The notes: generated from the letters alone by a model not told the origin. Positions 23,160 through 34,979 are shown, numbered from the stretch's first letter. The stretch: DNA of 64,000 bases from Phyllostachys edulis (GCA_036346405.1 CM070566.1:53001231-53065230); one strand, 5' to 3'. Program-made: numbers and translations.

Positions 23160-23795
23160 GGATCTTTTTTTTCTCTCTGAAATGATACATTTTCGTATTT
23201 ACCAGAATAGCCGCCACGTTTTTTTATTTACAAAAAAAGCCCACTGACAGGCCCTCTCCGTCCGATACATATCTCCTGCCGCACGATCATTGTACGGTGA
23301 CACTGCCGCACAATAGCTGTGCGGTTGCCACTATAGCAAATCTAGTCGCTCAACGGCTAAACGACATATTCACTACTACTAGTCACAAGTCTAGTTGCTC
23401 AATGACTAAGTGACACATTCACTACCACTAGTCTATGTGTTGCTCAACCGTTGAGCATGTGTCGCTTAACCGTTGAGTGACTTGCTCGTTGTTATCCTGG
23501 AGGGCGGCCACTGTAGCAAATCACTCAACGGTTGAGCGATTTGGGCTAGTCGCTCAATGGCTGAGCGATTAGACCAAGTCGCTCAACCGTTGAGCGATTT
23601 ACTCCCTTTAGAATGGCAGGCGAGCGCAGGTGCCACCACATGGTGGTTGTGCGGCAACGGGGCATGTGACGGGGGAGGGTCTATCGCATGATGACCGTAT
23701 GATAGAGGGCTATTTTTGTAAAAAAAAATTCGCGGTCATTCCTATAAATACGAGGCGAGAAGGTGTTAATACTACCAAAAAAAATCCATGTACGG
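23160..23795. mobile_element. Inverted-repeat element rich in CTCAACCGTTGAG palindromes
   Basis: The two ends are inverted copies: CGTATTTACCAGAATAGCC with a T-run and TTTACAAAAA at 23193-23245, and their diverged complement at 23700-23755. Similarity extends outward to T-runs near 23165 and 23780. Between them the palindrome CTCAACCGTTGAG or a close variant appears repeatedly (about 23442, 23468, 23523, 23581), with related CTCAATGGCTGAG-like units. It lies 0.2-0.8 kb upstream of the FATB leader. The element type is uncertain; MULE-like is possible. Confidence 0.65.
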
Positions 23796-23799
23796 CCGG

Positions 23800-24480
23800 C
23801 GTGGGTATACGGTACGTGTAGCTGTATGCTTATACAGAGATTAAATTGGATTGGGTTGGAATGACGAGGCTGCCCTGGGTAAGCGCGGTATGGTCTCTGG
23901 CCAGTGGGCCCCACCTCACGCCAGGATTCGATTCTCCTCTTGGTTTCTTCTGCTCTCGCTTTCCTTCCCCGTGGTTGTACACGAAATTGCAAACGGTGGT
24001 GCGATGTTCAAGTTTACAAACCAAACATGCTCTGGTCTAAACAAGTTTGCATTGCATCTAATCGATTAAATTTAACCTCGGGTTGAGAATGTGTGTTTCT
24101 CAAAAAAACATCGTACCTGGATGTTTAGTCTGTTGCATCCTCTGATCTGGATCGTATTACTACGACTATTGTACAAGTCAAAAAGGTGAAAAAGAACGGC
24201 TGTGCAAGTTTGATCATGTTCCAACAATGCTGTTTGAGCTGAAGCCATGCAATTAATGTCTCCATACCAAAAATACAGTTCGAACTTGGAGATCATCATG
24301 TTTTGAACTCACAATTGATTCATGAAAAGCAGCTAGTCCAATTCAGCGTAGAAATTAGGTTAATGCTTTGGGCCGAACGTCCAATCCGAAAGATATGTCT
24401 AGACGGCCTATCTACCCATAAAAAACCATCGGATTAGCTCCCAAATCATGTTCCTATTGCCCATTCCTCTCCACACAGAA
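23800..24480. other. Intergenic, no feature recognised
   Basis: Three overlapping + strand frames near 23850-24086 look like chance. No terminal repeats or domains are visible. Confidence 0.4.
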
Positions 24481-24752
24481 ATCTAGCATTAGAACAAGGA
24501 ACCCTCTCCGGCATCATGCGACTGCATATGGAGCCGATGATTCCTCCATGCCGCTCCACGCCCAAATCCTAAATCTATGTCCTCTTCCGCTCCCAAGCTT
24601 CAACTCTCTTAACTCGCCTCCTCCAGCCGGTCCTCCCACCTCACCTCTACTCAACTCTTTACTGAGGCAACTGGCAAAGTAAGATTAGATTCCCCACACA
24701 CCAACCTTAACCATCAGCTCCCACCTTCAGCGAAACAAAGCCTCGAACCTTC

Positions 24753-25103
24753 CATTGCCTTGCCCGGACGAGAGCATCACTGCACGCGACGGCGACGGCG
24801 ACAGCGACGGCGACGGCGACGCCATTGCTTCGTTCCCCGATCACGGTAGCCCGCGAGGCGCCGCCGAACCTCGCGTGCTCAAGGCTCTCCGTCAAGGCTC
24901 GCGGCGCAGAAGCATCCATCCATGAGTACTCTGGCGGCGGCTTCGCCCCACGCGCCAACTCCATCTTCTTCCACGGCGGCAGCGAGGGCCTCTACACCTC
25001 TGACCCCTCCTTCAACTCCTTTGCCTCCTTCATCAGGTACGCTCAGGAGCATCCCTTCTGGACCCTCCCCTGGGGTTTTGTAGGGATCGAGGAGCTGCCT
25101 TGA
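24753..25103 (+). pseudogene. Unidentified plastid-protein-like gene relic, start codon lost
   Basis: The + strand frame runs through a (GCGACG)n stretch encoding an Ala-Thr repeat (about 24786-24824). It continues as TPLLRSPITVAREAPP, SRLSVKA, IHEYSGGGFAPRANSIFFHG and SFIRYAQEHPFWTLPWGFVG to a stop at 25101-25103. The Ala/Thr/Ser/Arg-rich start followed by SVKA resembles a chloroplast transit peptide and cleavage region. No ATG precedes it in frame; where a start would be expected the sequence reads CACGCGACG. A CAG/GTACGC site at about 25036 could be a donor. I do not recognise the family. Confidence 0.4.
24786..24821. repeat. (GCGACG)n microsatellite
   Basis: About six imperfect GCGACG units lie within the plastid-protein-like frame and encode Ala-Thr repeats. 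Confidence 0.85.
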
Positions 25104-25194
25104 TCAGGCGTGGTTTGCTTGTATTTCGGTGCTCCCACACCTCTACTGCGCCTTGTTGGGGCCGTGCATTGCCTGCTATCGACCGTCGGCCTGC

Positions 25195-25470
25195 AGATAT
25201 GATTTGTTGCAGGCATTAGCTAGATTTGTTGCAGGCTTTCACTTGATTCTAATTTGTTGCAATGTTTTTGTTGTATCCTTTAATTGCTGCAATGAGTATG
25301 TTGCAGCTAGAGCAAGATTTTGTTGCACGGGTAGCCACTCGTCGTTGTGTTTTGTGCTACGGAATTTTTTGTTGCACACGTGAAATCAAAATGTTTCGTA
25401 AGTAAGTTTTAAATGTTGCAAGTTTCAAATGTTGCACACATAGATTTTTTGTTGTTGCAAAAGTTGTGTT
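25195..25470. repeat. TTGTTGCA-type dispersed repeat
   Basis: GATTTGTTGCAGGC, TTTGTTGCAATG, TTGTTGCACG and AATGTTGCAAG recur every 20-40 bases. The pattern matches the TTGCA-rich repeats at 2372-2720 and 59580-60030 and suggests decayed copies of one repeat family. Confidence 0.6.
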
Positions 25471-26063
25471 CTGATGTTGTGGTCGGAGCGTACGATAAGA
25501 ACCTCCCCATCATACGTCCAAGCTAGTTGTGCCCTAGAAATTAAGTTCCCCATAACCTCACGCAAACTGAATTGCATGAGGCAAAATTCATGTGTTCCAA
25601 GTAGACCCTCCTTAACTTTGGGCTTACTTCAGCTTGTAGAAGCTAGCACGTAAAACCGGTACTTCCATGCTCTCTCTCTGCATACACACACACACACACA
25701 CACCCCTATCGAATACTTTTACGGTACGTAAAACACTTTCGGTCATTGATTCTGGCACTGTTGGAAGTAGTAGTTTCTATTACTACGTACTCCTAGTGTC
25801 GTTTTGGTCTAAATGGCATTGTTGGAGCCGTTTTTGACAAAAGTAGCTATTCTCCCGCTGTATTGCCAAAAATGGCACCACGGACGTGCCGACGGCCGGC
25901 ACGTGTCCAAAACCGTGCATCTGGCCTCTGGATTCAACCTCCACTTCTCATCTGGCGCCCGGACGTCCCTCCTCCAGCCACGTGGCTGGCGCTGCTCTCC
26001 TGCCGCACGAATATGCATTATCCATGCGCCCAGTGCCCGACGCGCCCTTGTCCGCTCCCCCGT
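25471..26063. other. Intergenic with a (CA)n tract
   Basis: Positions about 25684-25703 are a CA dinucleotide run. A short unidentified GC-rich stretch (25860-26063) precedes the Ds-like element. No gene. Confidence 0.5.
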
Positions 26064-26071
26064 GCCCCGTA

Positions 26072-26636
26072 TAGGGATGGCAACGGGGCCATTCCCCGGC
26101 GAGGAGTGGTGGAACATCCCCATCCCTGAGAGAAGGAAAAATCCCCGTTCCCCGCTCCTGTCCCCGTCCTGGGGTGCTATTCTCCCCCCGTTCCCCATCC
26201 CCGTCGGGTTATCGGGGCCCCACGGGGACCTAGACCCGAAAATTGTATCCCCAAACCTCTCCTACACAGACACACATAGAGATGATAGAATCAGTGTTCT
26301 AAATGATTTAAAGAGTGCTTATTAGTGTTCCAAATAAATAATTCCAACAATATTCTTAAAGATGGTGTCCCAACTCCCAAGCAAATAAGCAAACAAACCC
26401 TTAAAGATTTAAACAGTGCGGTAGTGGACTAGTGACCCACATGTCATAGGATTATCGGGGCCCCATGCGGGTAGCGGGGATGGGGAGTAGAGGAATGGCT
26501 CCGGCCTCGCTTCACCCGATAGGGAATTGTATTTGCATGTTAGCATCCCCGTGGGGGAAGAAATAGCCCCAACCTCGGCCCCTAATGGATGAATTCCCCG
26601 TCGAGGAATAGGGAATGGACCCCATTGTCATCCCTA
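26072..26636. mobile_element. Ds-like non-autonomous hAT element
   Basis: The ends are TAGGGATGGCAACGGGG and, in complement, TAGGGATGACAATGGGG, very close to the TAGGGATGAAA ends of maize Ac/Ds. An 8-bp TSD is present with one mismatch (GCCCCGTA at 26064-26071, GTCCCGTA at 26637-26644). Subterminal regions are crowded with CCCCGT/ACGGGG repeats. It is 565 bases long with no transposase. Confidence 0.88.
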
Positions 26637-26644
26637 GTCCCGTA

Positions 26645-26790
26645 TGCGCCACCTATCCCGCTACCGCTCGCCCGTAGCCCAGACATGCCCTTGGCCCAGA
26701 TGCGCCACCTGGCCTCTTGTCCAATCGCCCCTAGCCCGGACGCGCCACCTGGCTGCTTGTCCGATCGCCCCTAGCCCGGACGAGGGTCAC
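26645..26790. repeat. Tandem CGCCCCTAGCCCGGACG repeats
   Basis: Units containing GCGCCACCTGGC(C/T) and CGATCGCCCCTAGCCCGGAC repeat two to three times with small changes. No coding meaning is evident. Confidence 0.6.
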
Positions 26791-26929
26791 AACAAGGTAA
26801 TCCCCGAACAGAAAAATATATGAACTAATTCCAAGGCACTCCCCAAACAGAATTTAAGGCTCCACGAGTCTTACCCTGAGCCATTACTAGATATGAGTTA
26901 AACCACCATTATTAATCTAGAGATGGACA

Positions 26930-27935
26930 TTATCATGCTAGTAGCATCTGACTTTCCCTTGCTGATAAATTTGACATTGCAATGTGAAATTAGATAATGA
27001 AAAAGATGCATCATTGTAGCTACTGCATCCATTAGTACATAACGGTAATTGCTGCATCACAACATTCAGCACTAATGCAACTTTTGATTTGTCGTGCTTT
27101 GTACACACTAGGTAATGAAAAAGATGCATCGTTGCAGTAAAAGTTTTCTGCACACTACAATAATGGAATAAAAAAGGGAAATTGGAGACCACTTCAAAGT
27201 AAAATCCAGTTACATTGCTCTATGCTCGGCTGCCTTGATGCCTCCAACATCTCTGAAACCGAAACCACAATAAAGCAACATAAATAAGTGAATCAACCAA
27301 CCAAACAACAATACAAAATGAAGTACACCTGCAGAACACAATCATAAATAAGAGATGAATCAGGCAAAATTCTCAAGCCACCGAAATGCTGCAAGAGAAA
27401 CCACGCACTATCTCATAGAAAATCCAGCTCTTCCGGTTGGGGTGGCCGTGATGGGGGTGGGCGCAGATCTAGTTGGGGCAACCGCATCGGGGTCTGCGAC
27501 GGCGGCTCGAGGGCAGAGGAGGGCAGCGAACGCGTCGGGTCCCACGACGACGGCTTGGGGGAGGATGGCGTGGGCGGCAGTGGCTCAAAGGAGGAGAGGG
27601 GGGAGGGGGAGGAGGGGAGGGTGGCGGCTCGGGGAAGGAGAAGGAGAGGGCAACGTCGGTGGAGGACAATGACAACGCGTGGGGAGGAGGAGGAGAGGCC
27701 AGCGCGAGAGGAGGAGGAAGGGCTCTAGCGTCACTCGGGAGGAAGGGGGAGAGGGAGCGCCACGTGTGGGAGGAAGAAGAGAAGGGGCGCGGGGATTAGG
27801 GTTAGGGTTTGGCTGGGAGGGGGATTTTATGCGATGGCAAAAGCGGGTAATTATGTGTGAACTTGGGGGGTAAATCCGGAACAAGGCTGCAGGAAGCTGC
27901 CCCGCGGCGACTTTCGGTTTTTTCACGTATAACAC
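26930..27935 (-). other. Possible decayed - strand transcription unit
   Basis: The - strand begins with a CCCTAACCCTAATCC and CT-rich leader-like stretch (27810-27470) that encodes only low-complexity Pro/Ser runs. It then has an acceptor-like TTCTGCAG (about 27330) and another acceptor, GTTTCAG (about 27255), followed by a short frame ending AAEHRAM-stop (about 27215). I do not recognise a protein and cannot build a consistent gene model. Confidence 0.25.
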
Positions 27936-28400
27936 GGCTTCCGGCTTCCGAGAAAGCCGATGGACAAAGCCCCCCGTTTGGGACGACTTCCAGCCTTTTC
28001 AGGCAAAAAGCCGAAGCCGTTCCAAACACTCCCTATACAACTGCCAAAATTTTGAAGCCTGCTAGTAATTGCTCCAAAATCCAAATTGGCAAACCCCTTG
28101 ACCATGTAACTTCTCCTTTTAATTCTGCCATTAATTGGCGGAAGAAACTTTTCTGGGTAGGATGTCCCGCTCCACCTCTTAAGGCCCTACTTAAGATCTT
28201 GCCACCTAGCATCCATCACCAATCTCAAAGCAACCTTCTTCCCCACCCTCTCCTCCCATCCATGGTGAGCCATGTTTCTTGATTCTCTACTTCGTTTGAA
28301 GGTGCCATCTCCACCGACACCGTCCTATTCACTCTACTCACCCCCGCGCCCTGGACCTCGACCGTGTCCCCACCACCGCCTCTGCCGAATATCTCCGGAT
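27936..28400. other. Intergenic, GC-mixed, no feature recognised
   Basis: A GTTTGGGACGACTTCC stretch and a complementary-looking CGTTCCAAACACTCCC lie at 27978-28036 and may be one end of a MITE. No partner end was found. Confidence 0.35.
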
Positions 28401-28489
28401 CTTGTGCGCACACTCAGGGAAAAGGGCAGTGAAAGGACCAAAATTTTGGTAATTTCGAACGAATTTTGTTCAAACGGTTTGATAAAAAT

Positions 28490-28625
28490 TGAATTTTAAA
28501 TTTTAAATATTTTTTAAAAAATAAAGATAGGAAGGTTGGAAGACTGGGATTCAAACTCAGGACCTCAAGAGCACATAGACAAGGGCAATACCATTGGGCT
28601 ACTTTGTCTTTGTGGTTCATTCACT
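28490..28625 (-). repeat. tRNA-derived SINE candidate
   Basis: On the - strand, GTAGCCCAATGGTA fits a pol III A box and GAGTTTGAATCCC fits a B box about 40 bases later. An AT-rich tail (28490-28530) follows. The box spacing is right for a tRNA-derived SINE head. No clear TSD was found, so the limits are approximate. Confidence 0.5.
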
Positions 28626-28653
28626 ACTTTTAGCTTGTTTAAACCCTTCAAAT

Positions 28654-28990
28654 TCAAATAAAACGAAAAAATATGAAAGAAACCCTTTTTTCGGAGGGCA
28701 ACAAAATATCCAAAATTTCGAACCATGCGCGCACTTCTGCCTGTCCTGCTGCATCATCACCTTGAGATCGGACACGAAATCCTCTTGCACCTGGAGCCTC
28801 CTCAGAACCTCGCCAAGCCCGAGGCCACCTGCTCCAGCGCTCCGACCACGTACACCAGTTGCATCGCCAAGGCGAGCGCTTGCATGACATCCATGGCTTC
28901 GCTTCAAAGAACACCACGGCAACACCGCTTGAAATCACGAAACCGAAGCAGCTCTTTCTTGCAAGGCTGTCTCTTAATGTCCTCAATCGC
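28654..28990 (-). pseudogene. Unidentified coding relic
   Basis: On the - strand, three frames in turn give protein-like pieces: MQALALAMQLVYVVGALEQV, then RLQVQEDFVSDLKVMMQQD. The heptad-like spacing suggests a former coiled coil. Frameshifts separate them. I do not recognise the family. Confidence 0.3.
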
Positions 28991-28999
28991 CAGCCTATG

Positions 29000-29840
29000 A
29001 ACTTCTTGCCGCAATCCTCAATACAAGAGTGAGGACGAAGCTACGCAGCTTCCATGCTCGATCCGGAGAACTGTCTACTCCCTACCCTCGAATCCAATCA
29101 AACTAGTCCAAAGAACTGCTTGCCTCCATGGCTCCATCCCCCTCTTTCTTTTAATCAGAATTTGTTGATACCTCATGTGGTGATTTTTTTCTTATTGCAA
29201 AGTTCAAGAGTCTTTTGCAATGAGAGTACAGCAAGAGACAATGGAGGCGCATCACAACGACCCGGTGTTTTCCTGCAGGAGCTAGGAGGCGTGGCGCGTC
29301 GGGCTGGCCGACGGCGGCGCAAAGGAGCCGGCGGACAGTGTCAGCTTTGGCAACAGTAATGGTGGCACATAAGAGAGGAGAATGCGTGGGGAAGATAAAG
29401 TTAGCACAATCTCAGGTAGGGCCTTCAAAGGAGAGGGTTAGGGCCTCTCCCATAGAATTTTCTTCCTTGATTGGCCCTTGCCATTTTGGTTGCTCCAGAT
29501 GATTAACTCGCCTTCTTCTACCTTTTAATTCTGCCATTGACGACCACGGTCGAATCAACCACACAAGAAACAGCGGAGAGGCCTTCGGAGTTCATGTCAT
29601 TTTGACCTTGTAAATTACCCGATTACTATGTAAATATGTAATATACTAATCGATGTAATTGCAATGCGCCGCTGTATGTGATCTGCGCCATGTTGGCACA
29701 TCTCCACCCGCCCTCCTCCAACCCAGTCACAATCCTCCCCTTCTCCACTAGCTCTCGTCACTCCAGCCACACAACCCCTCAATCGATTCCCCTTCCACTC
29801 CTCTTCCAAAATCAGGATATATGGGAGCACCTCTACTCCT
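29000..29840. other. Intergenic, no feature recognised
   Basis: Frames are short and show no domain. This DNA is the target into which the CACTA element at 29842 inserted. Confidence 0.4.
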
Positions 29841-29841
29841 C

Positions 29842-30809
29842 CACTACTAGGGAAAACCTCATCACAGACGGTTCGGCACCGTTATCACAGACGGTTTTCG
29901 AACCGTCTGAATTTGTTCGTCTGTGATGATATGAGGTCATCACAAACGGTTTTTGAACCATTTGTGAAAACTCATCACAAACGGTTCTGAACAAGAACCG
30001 TCCCTGGACTTATGGATTTTCGAATTGAACTTTTCGTTAGCTTTCCAACAAGCCAAAGAACGTTGCAATCCGAGTTCGTATGCAAAAGTTATGGCGGTTT
30101 TACCGGACAGTGTGCAATCTACCATCTATATTTTTGCCCAAACCAAATAACTCAACATGAACTACACATGCACAGAGAGCCTCTAACAATAAATCACAGC
30201 ATCACCCACATCACAGTAGCATCAACTCAATCCATTTACCGAGCACTAACACTAGCTCTCAGTAATCCACATCACAGAGCGAAGGGGGGAGTAGAGGGAG
30301 TGAGGTCGTGGGAGGCCGGGGCGACAAAGTAGAGGAGGCCGAGGGCAAAGGTTTGGAGGAGGCCGGTGACGATGAGGCCGGGGCGAGTTGGAGGAGGCCG
30401 CAGGCGATAAGCTTGAGGGAGGCCGGGGCGCAAGGTGTGAGGAAGAGAGACGGCAGAGGAGGAGATGGAGGTCTGAGACGGCAGAGGCACAAGGTTATAT
30501 AAAGAGAGTTTTGGCAGCCCGCCCATTATGTCCAAATTTCCGTTTCCCGCTCAACAATCAGAGACGGTTCTTGTTAAGAACCGTTTGTGGTACGTAACTA
30601 TCACGCATGCTTTATAGCTAAAACCGCTCAGAATTCCTGAGCATTTCTAGTTACAAACCGCTCAGGATAGGCAGATCACGCATCACGAGCGGTTCATAAT
30701 AAGAACCGTCTGTGATAGGCTATGCCCGGTCCTGATAGACCGAACACAGACAATTCCTTTTGAACCGTCTGTGATGAGGTGTCTGCTATTTGCATGTTTT
30801 GTAGTAGTG
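29842..30809. mobile_element. Non-autonomous CACTA (En/Spm) element
   Basis: The ends are CACTACTAGGGAAAACC and TTTTGTAGTAGTG, flanked by a 3-bp TSD CTC (29839-29841 and 30810-30812), the CACTA hallmark. Both subterminal regions carry many copies of ACAGACGGTTC / GAACCGTCTGTGAT in both orientations. The interior is a GC-rich GAGGCCGGGGCG-like repeat (30300-30430). No transposase is encoded. Confidence 0.93.
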
Positions 30810-31084
30810 CTCTTACCCATTCTCAATCATACGAGAACACGGAGAGCCATGGTTTCTTTGAGTTTGCAAATGATGGATACAATAATTATATGTAAATTTT
30901 GGGAAAATCATGTACTTTATGTTCATTTAGCTGTAGTTTCCATAAACAATGACGATCCAGTTCGGTTACTTAGTATATAGGTTTCATACCCAATCTGCAG
31001 CCTCCTAACCTAGCTTCAAACATGTATGTTAGCGTTTAAATGTTTTGACTTGTGGTTTGTTTGAAACCAAAAAGATAAGCCTTA

Positions 31085-31373
31085 GGGCATCTCCAATAGT
31101 GTATTTAGTGTCGTCTCTTAGCTATGCCACGTCAACAAGATCCTACGTGGAGGAGAGAGAGCACAAGTCATCTCTTCCTAAAGAGACTGTCGTGCACGCG
31201 AAACAAGACATGATACATTAATCTACTCTAATTGACATGTAGGCACATTTTTAAGGAAAATTATAAAATATAAATGTTGGAGAGTGTGCTAGAGACTATC
31301 TATTGGAGATGTTGTCTCTAAAGATGATGTAGCATATATTAGAGACAAGATTATCTCTAACTATTAGAGATCC
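31085..31373. mobile_element. Tourist-like MITE (PIF/Harbinger)
   Basis: The left end is GGGCATCTCCAATAGTG and the right end is CTATTAGAGATCC, an imperfect TIR, with the 3-bp TSD TTA on each side (31082-31084 and 31374-31376). It is 289 bases long with AGAGAC repeats near both ends. No coding capacity. Confidence 0.85.
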
Positions 31374-31568
31374 TTATTTACATTCTCTTTCCGATCTGAC
31401 ATGAGTACGAAATTACGCATTTAACCTCCAACTACATCATTAAGTTAATATCTACTTCACACTCACAATTTAAGTACCTTTCAACGATTTTTTTTTTAAA
31501 ATAATATTTTTTTAAAACAAAATTACAAAAATATATAATCGTCCCAAAAATTACGAAAATGAGTTCAC

Positions 31569-33836
31569 GCCAGTTGAAATGGCGACAGGAACCTATCGCC
31601 ATTTCAACTGGCAATAGGGACCCTGACCGCTCCTGTCGCCGGTCCAATTACTTATCGCCGATTGAAATGACGATAAGAATGTGAATAATGTTCCTATCGC
31701 CATTTCAATCAAGCGACGGATGCCATGTATAAAATGTCAGTAAAAATCCTTCCAAACCTCATTTTAATTCCAAAAAAAAACAGAATCGAGAAGGAGAGGA
31801 AGAGAAAGAAAGGTAGCGGCTTTGCTAGATTCGTCATGAGGAGATAGATTCAGAGAGCAATGGATCTAGTAGACCGGTCATCTTGCAGGTACATTTTTCG
31901 ATGATAATTAAGTATATTAGCGAGTAGAATGAAGTAGAATGTGGACATAGAATCAAGTAGAATAGCGACATAGAATTAAGTAGAATAGATAATTGTAGCG
32001 AAATTATGTATAGAATTGTAGTGAAAGAGCGACTAGAATCAAGTAGAATAGGGACTAGAATGAAGTGGAATATCGACTAGTACCAGTGCAATGGTCATGC
32101 GCCGATTCGGTCTACACGAGATCCCACCCTTGGGGGATACGGTCTTGCACGCCCATGCGTAAGTTCACATGTTTACTTCTTTCACACAATGTAATTATGT
32201 GCTTTGAATAAATAATTGTGTTGGTGTCCACAGTACACTAGGAAGGGAGTAAGTAGCTCGATGTCCCGGTTGGATAGGATGCGCCTTGGGTCGAGGTTTG
32301 GAGTCACGCTACTCGACGATATCATCCTGTGTGGGAGGATCCTATGACATCGAGACGTCTGCGCGGATTACATGGATTGGTACTCTAGTCGGACGAGGCT
32401 TCGCTGCGTCCGGTCGTGGTCGACCCACCACGACATGAGGTCTGCGACGTCCGACACGCATGCACCCAAACGGACTCGCTTTCCACCTCTCGACGTATTG
32501 AACTGTCCTTAATTCATATTTATCTTGCGGTTATGTTTCCAACTTGTGCGCACGGATCTACACCGGAGATTTTCGAGGTAGCAACCACCGTGCACCGAGG
32601 GGCGCAGGACATGAGAGGGCTTGTGCGGCGGATCATCGACGCGGCGAGACGAGGCATCCAGATTATGACTTGTCGCCTGCCGAGGATGTGGTGGACCGAC
32701 CAGTCGCGAGGGCGAGGTCACCTCGACGAGGGTCACGTCGGGGCGAGGTGGTTCACGTCCACGCTCTCTGCCGGACGTGGCGGCGTGTCATCGTGGCACC
32801 ATGGTGGGGCAAGATCGACAGGGCTCATCGGACACGCCGTGCCACCGGTATGACCACCTTGCTTGCTTGTGGAACGTAATGCTTGTTTCTTCGAACCCGA
32901 TAGTTACTAACGGCAATCTTCTCTATCAGTCCTGAGCTCCACCATCACGTGGGGCGTACGTGAGTCGTCGGCGATGTCTCCGGGATGGCGGTATGACCGC
33001 CTTTGGGATGATTACGTTTTTTCGTGTTTTCGGCATGATTACGTTTGTAACATAATACTTCACAGAACACCTTGGGCGGACGATTCATTTCCTGGACGAC
33101 GAGGCAAACCTATCGGTACCCTCGATTTCTTCTTCGATGACCTGCGTGACGCCTCGTTCAACTTGGAGGCTTCTCAGCTGCAAAGTGCTCCGCCACCGAC
33201 ACAACCCACACAGGAGGAGGAGGCCCCCCTCGCGACACCACCTCGGACTACTCGTCTCGGTGGCCACCACCATCCCTTTGAACCTCTCACATACTCGGAC
33301 CGTCAGCAGCGAGAGGCCGAGGCGACATGGGGAGTGTGCCCAAGAGGGCCGCCAGTAGATATTTGGTCCTTCAAATATCAGTCATACCATGTAAATATTA
33401 ATATATGAACAACTCTTATTATGTTAGTCTTATGTTTTGAAATCTCTTTTTAGTACCATGTTTCGCATTCCATTCTTCCGTGTTATTCGCATCATCGTAA
33501 TATCACTTAGCTTCGTACTTACTAATAATTAATATCTCAAACGTCCTCGTAAAATTCTACAGAAATTCACTGCACTAGAACAACATACGATCATTATAAA
33601 TTGTTATTGCGAGATTAATAGATTTTGTACCGTTAAAATTTTATAAAAATCATAAGTATGTAAAGTGGACTTGCAAATTAGGGTTGGAGAGAACCTCGCC
33701 GCCATTTCAATCGGCGACGAAACCTATCGCCAGCTGAAATGGCGGCAGAGCTCGCCATTTCAATCGGGCGATAGGTAGTTGGACCAGCGACAGGAGCGGT
33801 CAGGGTCCCTATCGCCAGTTGAAATGGCGATAGGTA
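31569..33836 (+). mobile_element. MULE with long hairpin-forming TIRs and a PMD relic
   Basis: The ends (about 31569-31730 and 33690-33836) are inverted repeats of some 130-150 bases sharing TATCGCCATTTCAACTGGC and GGGACCCTGACCGCTCCTGT. Within each TIR, CCAGTTGAAATGGCGA is followed by its own complement, so each end can also fold alone. The interior (32260-33400) encodes decayed PMD-type fragments on the + strand. Exact ends and a TSD were not fixed. Confidence 0.8.
32262..33408 (+). pseudogene. PMD-type protein relic within the MULE
   Basis: Pieces such as DYMDWYSSRTRLRCVRSW (about 32365-32420) resemble the WYxxxTR part of transposon PMD proteins. Positions 32416-32853 and 32974-33408 hold downstream open frames, the last Pro/Glu-rich and ending with an unusual PVDIWSFKYQS tail. 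Frames change at least twice (near 32560 and 32880). This is probably a remnant of the accessory gene carried by the MULE. Confidence 0.5.
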
Positions 33837-34141
33837 CCTTTGATTATGGATCATCGGATTGCTAACAAATGAACGGTTACCATGACGTGCAAGTACCGTA
33901 TAAAGTCTCATGTAAGGAGACCATTCCGTCTGATTCTGAAATCTGATTGAACGCATACGTCGGAGAGCTATACTGCACTTGCCGAAGTTGTTGATTGAAT
34001 TTAAAAGGGTTATCACAGACTCACAGCAGTGTCTTTTTTTTAGTGAAGCAGCTGCCATTTATCCGAGGGAAAATTGATCATTTGTCCTACTGGCTTTTAT
34101 AATTTGCCATTATTTTTAGGGATTGACTAGTCATCATGTGA

Positions 34142-34684
34142 ATGATTTTAGAGTTAAAATCAGTCAGATTTCTTAGCCGTTGGATGGAGATCCAAAGGTC
34201 ATCCCCTCTCCCCAACTTCTCTATTAAATCACAGCCCTCTCTAGCCTCCTCCTCCTCCTCCCACCTCAGACCACTGAGACGCAGAGGTGCACGTCATGCC
34301 ATGTTCCGCCGCCCCACCACCTTGCCGCCTCGCCGGCCTCTCCTCCTCCCTCCCCGCCACCTTCTTCCGTCTCCGCCTCTGGCCATGGGATCCGCCATCG
34401 CCACCCCGCCTCTTAATTTCTTCCGTCGGCCTCCTCCTCGCCTCCTCCCTGACTGCCTTCTACCCGTCTCCAATGCTACCACCGCCAGATCCGCCATCGC
34501 GACCCCGCCTCCTAACCTAGTTGATTCCGTGCTTCCCACCACCTCCACTACCCACCGCCTCCGACCATGCGGCATGGCCATGCCACCGCCACCTCGCCGC
34601 CTCCGCCACCACCGCCCACCTCCTCGCGTCCGCCACACCTCCCTCCTCTATAGCTGGGCCCTGAACCCAAAACCTAATTCGTGA
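34142..34684 (+). other. GC-rich Pro/Arg low-complexity open frame in the Pack-MULE region
   Basis: This 180-codon frame is almost entirely CCG/CTC-type repeats (RPPPRLLPD, TPPLNFF). Its antisense is also open (34294-34638), typical of GC-skewed captured DNA rather than a real protein. I would not call it a gene. Confidence 0.4.
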
Positions 34685-34979
34685 CTTCTGCTAACTTCAT
34701 GCCATGGCCGTCGGAGAAGACAACCATGCCGCCGGCCGGAGCACGAATCATGGCGCGGATCGAAAGGTCAGAAATTTGACTGATTTCTTGAAAATTTTCA
34801 TTCAACTAATGTATAGCAGATTCATTATTTTTATTACACTGGATCATTTGCCACAAAGTTGAAGAGACAATTGATTATTTGTCTTTTGAACAATTTTGCC
34901 CATGTCTTCCTTCCCCTTCTTCTCCCTCCTTTCCTCTTCTTCCTTGCTCGTTCCGGCCATAGCAGACCGGGTGGCCGGA

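Noticed and set aside
25813..26325. 170-codon + strand frame
   Set aside because: Runs into the Ds-like element at 26072 and has repeat-derived Pro/Arg composition.
27473..27799. Gly/Arg-rich + strand frame
   Set aside because: Made of GGAGGGGGAGG repeats; antisense is open too.
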